DNA of 25,000 bases from Theodoxus fluviatilis (GCA_034096865.1 JAWQFJ010001201.1:92501-117500); one strand, 5' to 3'. Shown: positions 1 through 9,816, numbered from the stretch's first letter. Notes: generated by a model from the letters alone, not told the origin. A program made the numbers and translations.

Positions 1-632
1 AAAGCCACGTACAAAAAAGAACAAAGTATTTTTGACTAAAAAATCACACCTACTTCATGAGAAACGGACAAGGATTCGATATTTTTGTTATTCTTGATCT
101 TGTGTAGGGGATTAAATTCGATATTTAATGCGAATTATTCAGCGTGTTTGCATCGCGCGCAGAAAACAGTGGTCAACGTCAAATCGCTTTTCCTGCTCAG
201 TTACTTTACAAACAACTCTGAAAGTTGCAGGATCGGTAAAGGAATGAATGCTCATTTCAACAGTGGGAAGAACATGTATTTCCATCCATCTCACCGAAAT
301 ATATCAAGGTAAGAAAACAGCAGTTCAACTTGTTTTTATGAAGTAAGGAATTGTATGAAACTTATTTACCTCGTACACTCAGATTTATATTCTCTGTTCA
401 TTGCTGATCATGCTGCTGTGAGTAGTTATCTTTAACGTCGAACTAAGAGACGGGATGGCGTGAGTGTGCTACCCTTTACCGAGTCCGTCAACAGTTTATC
501 ATCATTTGAGCGTGGAATGAAACCACAAATTCCACTTTGACTGACAAAGAAAGGAAACCTATCCCCCTTCTTCTTCTTCTTGGTACTGTGGATACCCCGA
601 TGACACGAGGAAATTGTTCCACAATTTTTTGG

Positions 633-678
633 TAGCCCTGAAGAGGGCCGTTTGGTAGCCCTGAAGAGGGCCATTTGG
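633..678 (-). repeat. 23-bp tandem repeat, two copies (left arm)
   Basis: Two adjacent units (633-655 and 656-678) share the core tagccctgaagagggcc. The right arm holds three copies of the same unit at 1839-1907, so the arms differ by one unit. Each unit contains a small inverted repeat (agccctgaagagggc) able to form a short hairpin. Confidence 0.9.
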
Positions 679-868
679 GGAGGAGTAGGGAAGGCGGGTG
701 CTTAGTACTCCTGCGAGGTACCCGGTTTTACTCCTGGGCGGGGAGAAGCAATGCGAGTTAAGCATCTTGCTCAAGGATGCAACTCTGGGGACCGCGCAGC
801 TTCGAACGCCGTACCCACTGGCCGCAAGCGACTGTACGTCCAGCGCGCTAACCACTCGGCCACAAAGC
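679..868 (-). repeat. tRNA-Ser-like SINE unit (left arm copy)
   Basis: Read on the minus strand, this has a perfect RNA polymerase III A box (tggccgagtgg, at 852-862) and a B box (gttcgaagc, at 799-807) with tRNA-like spacing. The head resembles eukaryotic tRNA-Ser (GTGGCCGAGTGGTTA). The body carries the motif ttgagcaagatgcttaac, like the central part of many metazoan tRNA-derived SINEs. No poly-A tail or target duplication was identified, and the unit sits inside the fold-back arm. Confidence 0.72.
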
Positions 869-1218
869 CGCACATTCAAATTTGACATCTTCGTTCAATT
901 CTTAACATGCTGATATCAATACATTTTTTTTAAACTGAGCGTAGAGACGGGATGGCATGTTTAAAGTTTACTACCCTTCAACTTCTCTACTTCGCTGAGT
1001 GGTTATTTGTCTTTTCTACTTGAAGCAGACGGACAGCGTATTTACCTTCCACCTGCAATCTCTACTGGTCGTCTCCTGGACTGGCGCGCATGGAGGTAAG
1101 AACTGTTATTGACGTTTCTCTATGACACAGTAAAGTGTACCGAGCTGATTCACCTGTTTTGACAGATTTAGAATCGATCAAGCTCTCAACTTGCTGATGT
1201 CAATTGTTTTTCATCTAC

Positions 1219-1297
1219 AGAGACAGGAGGAAGCACCAAACGGGGAAGAGGAGAAAAAGAGAGAGGAATTGTACGTCATCCTGGCTGTCCGCTCAAT
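1219..1297. other. Loop between the fold-back arms
   Basis: This 79-base purine-rich spacer (aggaggaagcacc, gaggagaaaaagagagagg) separates the two arms. The arms resume exact complementarity on both sides (tttttcatctac ending at 1218, gtagatgaaaaa from 1298). No open frame or known motif is visible. Confidence 0.88.
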
Positions 1298-1647
1298 GTA
1301 GATGAAAAACAATTGACATCAGCAAGTTGAGAGCTTGATCGATTCTAAATCTGTCGAAACAGGTGAATCAGCTCGATACACTTTACTGTGTCATAGAGAA
1401 ACGTCAATAACAGTTCTTACCTCCATGCGCGCCAGTCCAGGAGACGACCAGTAGAGATTACAGGTGGAAGGTAAATACGCTGTCCGTCTGCTTCAAGTAG
1501 AAAAGACAAGGAACCACTCAGCAAAGTAGAGAAGTTGAAGGGTAGTAAACTGTAATCATGCCATCCCGTCTCTAAGCTCAGTTTTTTTAAAAATGTATTG
1601 ATATCAGCATGTTAAGAATTGAACAAAGATGTCAAATTTGAATGTGC

Positions 1648-1838
1648 GGCTCTGTGGCCGAGTGGTTAGCGCGCTGGACGTACAGTCGCTTGCGGCCAGT
1701 GGGTATGGCGTTCGAAGCTGCGCGGTCCCCAGAGTTGCATCCTTGAGCAAGATGCTTAACTCGCATTGCTTCTCCCCGCCCAGGAGTAAAACCGGGTACC
1801 TCGCAGGAGTACTAAGCACGCGCCTTCCCTACTCCTCC
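1648..1838 (+). repeat. tRNA-Ser-like SINE unit (right arm copy)
   Basis: Plus-strand copy of the SINE-like unit, with A box at 1655-1665 (tggccgagtgg) and B box at 1710-1718 (gttcgaagc). The head resembles tRNA-Ser and is followed by the ttgagcaagatgcttaac body motif and a GC-rich end before the 23-bp repeats. The apparent 159-residue reading frame starting at 1629 is only a translation of this repeat. Confidence 0.74.
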
Positions 1839-1907
1839 CCAAACGGCCCTCTTCAGGGCTACCAAACGGCCCTCTTCAGGGCTACCAAACGGCCCTCTTC
1901 AGGGCTA
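1839..1907 (+). repeat. 23-bp tandem repeat, three copies (right arm)
   Basis: Three units (1839-1861, 1862-1884, 1885-1907) share the core aaacggccctcttcaggg. The other arm has only two units, showing unit gain or loss after the arms were formed. Confidence 0.93.
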
Positions 1908-2377
1908 CAAAAAAATTGTGGAACAATTTCCTCGTGTCATCGGGGTATCCACAGTACCATGAAGAAGAAGAAGGGGGATAGGTTTCCTTTCTTTGTCAGT
2001 CAAAGTGGAATTTGTGGTTTCATTCCACGCTCAAATGATGATAAACTGTTGACGGACTCGGTAAAGGGTAGCACACTCACGCCATCTCGTCTCTTCGTTC
2101 GACGTTAAAGATAACTACTCACAGCAGCATGATCAGCAATGAACAGAGAATATAAATCTGAGTGTACGAGGTAAATAAGTTTCATACAATTCCTTACTTC
2201 ATAAAAACAAGTTGAACTGCTGTTTTCTTACCTTGATATATTTCGGTGAGATGGATGGAAATACATGTTCTTCCCACTGTTGAAATGAACATTCATTCCT
2301 CTGCCGATCCTGCAACTTTCAGCGTTGTTTGTAAAGTAACTGAGCGGGAAAAGCGATTTGACGTTGACCACTGTTTT

Positions 2378-2405
2378 CAAAAGTTGGCGCGAAAATGGTG
2401 CCATT
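2378..2405 (+). other. 28-bp segment present only in the right arm
   Basis: The left arm reads straight from the complement of ccactgtttt to that of ctgcgcgcg, whereas the right arm has 28 extra bases between them. The extra piece contains gcgcgaaa (2387-2394), whose complement TTTCGCGC fits the E2F consensus TTTSGCGC, inside an imperfect inverted repeat. Any regulatory role is inference only. Confidence 0.75.
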
Positions 2406-2631
2406 CTGCGCGCGATGCAAACACGCTGAATAATTCGCATTAAATAGCGAATTTAATCCCCTACACAAGATAAAGAATAACAAACATATCGAATCCTTGT
2501 CCGTTTCTCATGAAGTAGGTGTGATTTTTTAGTCAAAAATACTTTGTTCTTTTTAGTACGTGGCTTTGATAGGAATGAACCCATCGTTTGTTCATTTTGT
2601 CTTCTCTGTTGGACGGCCAATTGGACATGCT

Positions 2632-3190
2632 ACTACTACAAGTATCACCACCACAACTACCACCGCCACCATTTTCACCGACACTACCACAAGCACCACC
2701 ACCACCACAACCACCACCGCCAGCATTTCCACCGACACTACCACAAGCACCACCACCACCATCACCACCACCACCACAACTACCACCGCCAGCATTTCCA
2801 CTGACACTACCACAAGCACCACCACCACCACCACCACCACCACCACCACCACAACTACCACCGCCACCACCCCCACAACTACCACCGCCACTATTTTCAC
2901 CGACATTACCACAAGCACCACCACCACCACTACCACCACAACTACCACCGCCACCATTTCCACCGACATAATCTCGCAAACACTGCCACTACCAGCACTA
3001 TTACCACCCAACACACACCACAAATTTCACTATCAGTCTACCACAAACACTACGAACGCCACTACCACCAATCTTCCACAGCAACCACCATTATTTCCAT
3101 CACCACTCCATCACAAGCACCACTACCACCACCATCGCCGTCATCTCCGCACTGATCAGCTGACCTTCATTCCCAGGCACTTCATGTAGG
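2632..3190. repeat. CCA/ACC triplet-rich minisatellite
   Basis: An imperfect (CCA)n tract contains five copies of the block atttycaccgacaytaccacaa at about 2671, 2725, 2794, 2893 and 2956. The spacings of 54, 69, 99 and 63 are all multiples of three. Three frames stay open across the array: Thr-rich and Pro-rich on plus, Gly/Ser/Cys-rich on minus. No frame can be chosen from sequence alone, and trinucleotide slippage explains the phase equally well. It is recorded as a repeat, not a gene; beyond 2971 the triplets degrade. Confidence 0.8.
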
Positions 3191-3399
3191 GGGTCACTCT
3201 CTGACTGGGGTGTCGGGCAAGGGGGTAACACGTGGTACGGGGGTCTGCAAAAAGGAAGTAGAGGATCAAAGATTAAAGAGAGTGACCCATATTTTAACTT
3301 GTAGTGGACGATGTCACAGTTTGAGAAGTCCACGACTTCCTCAGACTGGCCACACTGGATTCGTCCGAGGGGATGAGTGTGGAACAGACAGCAAATATT

Positions 3400-3470
3400 G
3401 GGTGGGGGTGGGGTGGGGTGGGGGTGGGGTGGGGGTGGGGTGAGGGGTGGGGTGGGGTGAGGGGTGGGGG
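3400..3470 (+). repeat. G-rich tract, potential G-quadruplex
   Basis: The plus strand consists of runs of three to five G separated by single T or TGA (gggtgggggtggggtgggg and continuing). This fits the usual G-quadruplex pattern many times over. It is a simple repeat with no gene evidence; the overlapping Gly/Trp-rich and Pro/His-rich frames are translations of it. Confidence 0.85.
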
Positions 3471-4249
3471 ATACAAATGGTGCAAGGAGGCGCTATTTGC
3501 CGAATTTTGTCCAAAACCTTGCATTAGCAGCAGTCGACAAGGCGATGCGGCCTCATTTCGACCATAATCGCCCTCAGTCAGATGCCATGGCCTGCCAGCT
3601 CATGTGGCGCGCACACATCTCCTCGGACGAGTCCACTAGTGTGGCCCACATCCCTCTCCTCCGATGTCCACTAGTGGGGCCAACCTGCGCAAGTCATTCC
3701 GAAGTACTGTTCTCAGTAGCTACTGGTAATACTTAATGCATCTGCAGAAAATCGTACCGACAGAAGAAATAACTGAGGAGCAGAAGTTGATATTCCTGTT
3801 TGATTGGAAGGCTAAGGTAGAACTGTTGCTATGAGGTTGGCTAAAGGCAGTGGCACGCAGTGCAACATGGACAGTTTTTGCATTGTGAAATTCCCATTTC
3901 TTCGTGTGCGAGCAAATATTTCAGGGACCGTTTTAGTCCCCAGAAAGTATTTCACGACTTCGGACAGGTTCTATCGTCCAAGTATTTCAAGTGAAATAGC
4001 TGCCCCTCAACAAATAGGAACACTCTTTGCCTTCTACCGTCACTCTCTCACAGAAGTCAATAATATCTGCCATTTGTTTTTGGTTTGCATGGAGAATGCT
4101 TATTTGTAGAATTACTTACACATACAAAGAAACATATAACCAAATAGCAGTATTGATTTATAAAAAAATCTTATGTAAAATGCATCGCTGGTTTATTTAA
4201 ATCGCTACATTTTTCAAATCGAGATGCACGTCTAAGTTGGCGGTGCGAT
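3471..4249. other. No gene recognised
   Basis: Mixed-composition DNA with only short frames that lack recognisable domains. A weak local duplication is visible around 3618-3680 (ctcctcggacgagtccactagtg and a diverged second version). Nothing else can be supported. Confidence 0.6.
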
Positions 4250-4689
4250 TGGAAGCTCGGGCCACTGACAGAGATACATGATACTACTACATGGCTCACT
4301 GTGTAGCTGAGAGTGGAGGCTCGGGACACTGACAGAGATACATGATACTACTACATGGTTCACTGTGTAGTTGAGAGTGGAAGCTCGGGCCACTGACAGA
4401 GATACATGATACTACTACATGGTTCACTGTGTAGCTGAGAGTGGAAGCTCGGGCCACTGACAGAGATACATGATACTACTACATGGTTCACTGTGTAGTT
4501 GAGAGAGGAAGCTCGGGCCACTGACAGAGATACATGATACTACTACATGGTTCACTGTGTAGCTGAGAGTGGAAGCTCGGGCCACTGACAGAGATACATG
4601 ATACTACTACATGGCTCACTGTGTAGCTGAGAGTGGAAGCTCGGGCCATTGACAGAGATACATGATACTACTGCATGGCTCACTGTGTA
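4250..4689 (+). repeat. 64-bp satellite, block 1 (about 7 copies)
   Basis: The word gagatacatgatactacta recurs at 4271, 4335, 4399, 4463, 4527, 4591 and 4655, a strict 64-base period. Copies differ by a few substitutions. The block is interrupted at 4690 by an inserted LTR and resumes at 5727, so both blocks were one array. Confidence 0.96.
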
Positions 4690-5726
4690 TGTCGCGAGCA
4701 GGTTGGGTATTGAAGGTTAATTTTATCGTTCATGTACTTGTGTGTGCGCGATTCTTGTCCTTGTCGGGTTTTTGGTTCTCTCTTTTTGGAGTGATCGGGA
4801 AATTGTGACGTCATCAGCTTCGAGTCGACGTCACTGGGTTCAGTCGGTTTTGAGAAGGGATTTGGCAGGACCGTTTGAGCGGTACGTGCCAACGAACCTA
4901 GAGTGGCTCGACTTCTGTCGGCCCAGAGCGTGGCTTGGCCTCTGTCAGCCCGGGGAAAAGATTTGGCGACTTTATTGTCGTTGTCGGCAGCCGATCAGAA
5001 TCAGCACCAGGGGAGGAACCGAGTTTCGTCCATGCCTGGGTGTTTTTATTCCGTTTACATGGTCCACGTCCTGCGTCATCCAAGGTCCTTGATGCTTCCC
5101 CTTGAGGTCGACATCGGCCAGAGTCTTCACTGTTAAACATCGCCGTCGTCATCGTCCAGGGGCCGGCCGCTCCTCATCGCTGTCATCATCATCCAACGTT
5201 CCCCGTTCTGCGGCTTGTCGCCGAGGGAGGCCATGAGACAGTGGGGGGTCGGCTGCAGTGGTTTGGTACTGACGTGAGAGACAGTGTTGGACAGTCAAGG
5301 TGTTGTGTGTGGACGGGCAAGTGACGGCGTTGGACAGTCGGGGGGAAAGTTGCCACGGTGTGAGAGAGTCCGCTGGTTGAGCAACCGTTTTTGTTGTTGT
5401 GGGGTTTGGGGGACTGTGGGGTGTTGTTGTGGCTCAGTCCGTGGCCAACCGTTGGGTTTTTGTGTGATTTGTGGGGAATGTATTTTCACATGTGTTTGGG
5501 TTAGGATGTGCGGGTAGTATTGTTTCATCTCTTCAGTGTTAGATTGCATAAGTGTGAGTCATCAATCATTTATGATCATTGCCATCCATCATTTTCACCT
5601 CCTTTCATTCATTTTGCGGATTTGTTGAAGTATAATTAAATTCTTATTGGTTTAAAAGCAGATTTGAGTTCCTGACTTCCTCTGCATGAGAGGGTAAGGT
5701 CCCACCCAGCGGGTGTGGGCGCGACA
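4690..5726. mobile_element. Probable solo LTR inserted into the satellite
   Basis: This 1037-bp unit begins TGTCGCG and ends CGCGACA (perfect 7-bp terminal inverted repeat with canonical TG...CA) and is flanked on both sides by GTGTA (4685-4689 and 5727-5731). Removing the insert and one GTGTA restores the satellite period. There is no coding capacity, no second LTR and no primer site, as expected after LTR-LTR recombination. The GT-rich middle and an attaaa signal near 5635-5640 are compatible with LTR structure in plus orientation, but orientation is not certain. A MITE is less likely because of the TG/CA ends and 5-bp duplication. Confidence 0.85.
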
Positions 5727-6443
5727 GTGTAGCTGAGAGTGGAAGCTCGGGCCACTGACAGAGATACATGATACTACTACATGGTTCACTGTGTAGCTGA
5801 GAGTGGAAGCTCGGGCCACTGACAGAGATACATGATACTACTACATGGCTCACTGTGTAGCTGAGAGTGGAAGCTCGGGCCACTGACAGAGATACATGAT
5901 ACTACTACATGGTTCACTGTGTAGCTGAGAGTGGAAGCTCGGGCCACTGACAGAGATACATGATACTACTACATGGCTCACTGTGTAGCTGAGAGTGGAA
6001 GCTCGGGCCACTGACAGAGATACATGATACTACTACATGGCTCACTGTGTAGCTGAGAGTGGAAGCTCGGGCCATTGACAGAGATACATGATACTACTAC
6101 ATGTTTTACTGTGTAGCTGAGAGTGGAAGCTCGGGCCATTGACAGAGATACATGATACTACTACATGGTTCACTGTGTAGCTGAGAGTGGAAGCTCGGGC
6201 CACTGACAGAGATACATGATACTACTACATGGTTCACGGTGTAGCTGAGAGTGGAAACTCGGGACACTGACAGAGATACATGATACTACTACATGGCTCA
6301 CTGTGTAGCTGAGAGTGGAAGCTCGGGCCACTGACAGAGATACACGATACTACTACATGGTTCACTGTGTAGCTGAGAGTGGAAGCTCGGGCCATTGTCA
6401 GAGATACATGATACTACTACATGGTTCACTGTGTAGCTGAGAG
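5727..6443 (+). repeat. 64-bp satellite, block 2 (about 11 copies)
   Basis: Same 64-base unit as at 4250-4689. gagataca recurs at 5761, 5825, 5889, 5953, 6017, 6081, 6145, 6209, 6273, 6337 and 6401. No indels disturb the period. The array ends in gtagctgagag at about 6443. Confidence 0.96.
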
Positions 6444-6655
6444 GTTCGAGGAGTTTCACTGTGCGAACACTAAGATATAAAAAAGGATGAGAAAAATAGA
6501 AACAGCGTATTTATGTTGCACTGTGCGCGACGTCCTATAGGTGTTTGGCGACAAATGTTTAGTTGGGCAAGGGTTAGGTTCTGTGATTTCCTAATTGGTT
6601 TAAACGCATCGTCGAACTTTTGCAAAATTAATTTTGGATATCTTCATTTGGGTAA

Positions 6656-6712
6656 AGAAAAAAGAAAGAAAGGAAGAAAGAAAGAAAGAAAAAAAGAAAG
6701 AAAGAAAGAAAG
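6656..6712 (+). repeat. (GAAA)n microsatellite
   Basis: Near-perfect GAAA/GGAA tetranucleotide run leading directly into the following triplet repeats. Confidence 0.92.
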
Positions 6713-6713
6713 A

Positions 6714-6748
<35 letters not shown>

Positions 6749-6952
6749 ATATCATCATCATCATCATCATCATCATCGTCGTCGTCGTCATCATCGTGAT
6801 CATGAACATCATCACCCTCGTCGTCATCGTCGTCATCATCATCATCGTCGTCGTCGTCGTCGCGTCGTCGTCGTCGTCATCATCATCATCGCCGTCGTCG
6901 TCGTCGTTGTCGTCATCGTCGTCATCATCATCATCATCATCGTCGTCGTCAT

Positions 6953-6984
<32 letters not shown>

Positions 6985-6986
6985 GC
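6714..6986 (+). repeat. Compound ATC / GTC / CAG triplet microsatellite
   Basis: About 270 bases of triplets: mostly (ATC)n, then blocks of (GTC)n and mixed ATC/GTC, ending in a (CAG)8-like run at 6962-6986. A handful of non-triplet steps shift the phase (for example around 6860). The His-, Ile- and Ser-rich frames are repeat translations. Confidence 0.93.
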
Positions 6987-7188
6987 ATACAGTCTGTCTT
7001 AGACTGACAAATGATCCAAATAAAAATAACATCTAAGGTGAAAGTCTACTGGGTGAAATCACTTAGGGGATGGTTTGAGGTGCTATCTCCTTCCAGGCGA
7101 AGACGAAAGAGAAGGAGAAGCATGTCGGATCTTAATAATCTGACTTTGTCACGGTGCCCCCCGGTAGTCTCCAGGACATGTAGGGGTT

Positions 7189-7696
7189 GCCCCTGCTGAG
7201 CTATTGGATAAGCCCCTGCTGGGCTATTGGATGAGCCCCTGCTGAGCTATTGGATAAGCCCCTGCTGAGCTATTGGATAAGCAACTGCTGGGCTATTGGA
7301 TGAGCCCCTGCTGAGCTATTAGATACGCCCCTGCTGAGCTATTGGATAAGCCCCTGCTGAGCTATTGGATAAGCCCCTGCTGAGCTATTGGATAAGCCCC
7401 TGCTGAGCTATTGGATAAGCCTCTGCTAAGCTATTGGATAAGCGCCTGCTGAACTATTGGATAAGCCCCTGCTGAGCTATTGGATAAGCCCCTGCTGAGC
7501 TATTGGATAAGTCCCTGCTGAGCTATTGGATAAGCCTCTGCTGAACTATTGGATAAGCCCCTGCTGGGCTATTGGATAAGCCCCTGCTGAGCTATTGGAT
7601 AAGCCCCTGCTGAGCTATTGGATAAGCCTCTGCTAAGCTATTGGATAAGCCCCTGCTGAGCTATTGGATAAGCCCCTGCTGAGCTATTGGATAAGC
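7189..7696 (+). repeat. 23-bp satellite, 22 copies
   Basis: The word ctattggataagcccctgc recurs from 7201 to 7684 at an exact 23-base period (22 starts) with no insertions or deletions, only substitutions such as ggatgagc, agatacgc and cctctgctaagc. No gene overlaps it. Confidence 0.96.
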
Positions 7697-9044
7697 AGGA
7701 GATAAACTACAAAAGGACAACAGTTTGATCGTTTTATAGTCTCATTCATAATTGTTTTAAGAATTAAAAGCTGATGTAATTTAGTAACATTTGCGATTAG
7801 CTAGATAATAAAAGACATATTTCTAGGTTTCATTTGTATATAGTTTGCTAGTGAGATCAGTCTGATTTAGCACAATATTGAACATGTATGATTTTCCGCT
7901 CATGAGATGTAATAAAAAGCATGTCAACAATTTACAGTTCCGTTGGTCACATCATGTTTCATTCAAAGAGGGAGAGAAGCTGACGACACATTAAACATAA
8001 ATTATAATGTACTCGTGTATAAGCGTCCAAGTGAAAAGGAGGATAAAATCAAAGATTAAAATTTTTTACTTGGTTGTATTGTGATATGAATTATAACATA
8101 TCCAGTGACCAAGGAAAGAAAGAATTAAACAAGCTAATATAGTATTTTAGAACTAATTTAATAGCTGTTATCATTTAACTACCTTATTTTAATGTAATTG
8201 TCCGCAGAAGTGTTTTTTCTGTCTGGCGTTATTACAGCTGTGCATCAATACATTGGTTTTTAACGTATTGGAAGGTATATAATTTTTAAAAGTTGCACAA
8301 TAAAACCAAATCGCTAAACTTTCAAGTAAGCAGACACATCTTCGAATATTTATTAAAAATTGTTTTGGCCTATTTCGGTCGAATATTCGAAGCCGTATTT
8401 TAGAAACTAGCCTCCTTCTGACCTGCATGATCACAAAAGAGAGATACTGCATTCTGCAAGTCCGAACCTTACCTGCATGGGTTGTCCAGTCCTTGATAAA
8501 TAACGAAGAGAACAATCTCAAGAAAATTGGCCACAAGCAAAAGCAGCAGGAGTGGTTTCTTCTTCAGGGGTGTGTACGTCTCCTTTGCTGGTTGCTTGGG
8601 AATTTTGTGTTCTGGAACAGAATGAATTCATTCTCGTATATATTCCCCCAAACAAGTACACGTGGACTCTAGCAAGCAGGTATTTCGCGCACAAGGATTT
8701 TGTCATTTTGTTCAACACCTCGATAAGAGAGTGTTACAAACGCCTCCTTTACAACTTCGTGTAGAGAAACTGAGTTCTCTTAGCTTGCACAGGGAAAGTA
8801 AAAATCCAAATTCGCTAGTCGTTTCGAAAAACCTTTACCCATGCGCTTGTCAATTCACATCGATACGATCAGTGCACAGCAATACAACCACCGTGCTTCA
8901 AACTCAGGGCTTGATCCGGTGAGGTACATAATCACTGTTGTCCTTGCTCTAACACTAGAACGCTCTCTCTCACTCTCGGAACTAAATCCCGACTTGTTCC
9001 TCTTCTTTTGTTCGCTTTCACATACTCTCCCTCCCCCCTCCCCC

Positions 9045-9047
<3 letters not shown>
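7697..9047. other. AT-rich region without a recognised gene
   Basis: AT-rich, with short frames of up to about 115 residues on both strands and no domain that I recognise. Several aataaa-like words occur but none is tied to a transcript. No repeat was noticed. Confidence 0.55.

Positions 9048-9095
<48 letters not shown>
9048..9095 (+). repeat. (CT)n microsatellite
   Basis: Uninterrupted CT dinucleotide run of about 24 units, preceded by a C-rich pyrimidine tract. Confidence 0.96.
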
Positions 9096-9097
<2 letters not shown>

Positions 9098-9208
9098 AAG
9101 CATCCATACGTGATTATATATTCAGATGATCTCACTGTTGTCGCCTGTACATATGACACGTATTTGCTTGAACTTGAAGACTCACTGAGCTGACAGTTGT
9201 CAAAGGCA

Positions 9209-9227
9209 TTGTCGCGTGTCGCGACAA
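9209..9227. other. Short perfect palindrome
   Basis: ttgtcgcg-tgt-cgcgacaa forms an 8-bp stem with a 3-base loop. The arms repeat the 7-bp terminal sequence of the solo LTR at 4690-5726 (TGTCGCG/CGCGACA), but no longer homology is visible, so the likeness may be chance. Confidence 0.5.
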
Positions 9228-9413
9228 GGGGTGCGAGAACGAGTTAGGTTTAGTGTTGTCCACCGTCGCTTGGAATAGCTTGGTCGACCCTCTTACAGAT
9301 GCAAGTATGCACTCTTAGGAACTAGGTCAGGTCCAAATTTCAAATTCTGAAATAGGTAACGCGTCACGCGATTTCTCAAAGAAATGCGTCACAAAAATAT
9401 AACGTCATGCTAG

Positions 9414-9802
9414 TGTTGCGGGTAAGTGGTCTCTGACTTGCGGTCCGTCCCAGCTCGCACCAGGAAAGTAGAAGCAGGACTTCGGCGGGAGTTTTTCTAT
9501 AGGAAGATCTTTATTCCATGGCTTGGCAATAACGTACAGCGAACTCATCAAGAACGAGATCCATCAAGAAAACCGTGGAACCAAGAATTATTCAAAAAGC
9601 ACAGCAACCGGAAAAACAAATGACGTCAGGCACTTATGACGCCATCATACATTTGCACGTGTTGACGCCACACATTCTCTCATAGACGATCTACACCTAC
9701 AAACACAAGCAATCCTACACGTTCTTTGCTACATGAACAAACCACCTCCACACTCTTCCACGTTCGTTCGCAAGCACGTCTACTTCACATTCTTCCGCAA
9801 CA
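9414..9802 (-). repeat. 3' LTR of the non-autonomous element
   Basis: 389 bp, TGTTGCGG...CCGCAACA. Differs from its partner at 9459, 9541 and 9762 only. On the minus strand it carries AATAAA (complement of tttatt at 9510-9515). Confidence 0.95.
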
Positions 9803-9805
9803 CAG

Positions 9806-9816
9806 CTCCCTTCTTT
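9806..9816 (-). promoter_or_regulatory. Polypurine tract
   Basis: On the minus strand this reads AAAGAAGGGAG and lies three bases inside the 3' LTR edge, the expected place for plus-strand DNA priming. It fixes the element's orientation. Confidence 0.8.

Larger units (their letters stand above)
1..1218 (+). repeat. Left arm of a giant inverted repeat (fold-back element)
   Basis: This stretch is the reverse complement of 1298-2567, from the first bases of the window (aaagccacgtac, matching gtacgtggcttt ending at 2567) to the loop at 1219. The arms are nearly identical but carry scattered substitutions and at least two length differences. The left arm may continue outside the window, so the outer boundary is unknown. 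It contains a SINE-like unit in minus orientation and a two-copy 23-bp repeat. The open frames inside it are translations of that repeat. The family is not recognised; a fold-back DNA element or a local inverted duplication are both possible. Confidence 0.93.
1298..2567 (-). repeat. Right arm of the giant inverted repeat
   Basis: Reverse complement of 1-1218 along its whole length. It is about 52 bases longer because of an extra 23-bp unit, a 28-bp segment at 2378-2405 and minor indels. Scattered substitutions between the arms argue against a simple read-through sequencing artefact. Homology ends at 2567 (tggcttt) as far as this window can show. Confidence 0.93.

Noticed and set aside
1655..1718. 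Functional tRNA-Ser gene
   Set aside because: The A and B boxes are good, but the acceptor and anticodon stems do not pair as in a true tRNA and the unit continues into a SINE body.
1629..2108. 159-residue frame in the right fold-back arm, mirrored in the left arm
   Set aside because: It reads straight through the tRNA-like head, SINE body and 23-bp repeats; no domain, and the mirrored copy is interrupted.
2560..3189. Thr-rich mucin-like plus frame and Gly/Cys-rich minus frame over the CCA array
   Set aside because: All open frames are explained by triplet composition; no splice, promoter or signal-peptide evidence decides between them. Kept only as a low-level finding.
6513..7007. His/Arg/Val/Ile-rich frames over the microsatellite chain
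   Set aside because: Pure simple-repeat translation.
7189..7696. Possible CRISPR-like array (regular short repeats)
   Set aside because: The 23-bp units are directly adjacent with no spacers; it is a satellite in animal DNA.
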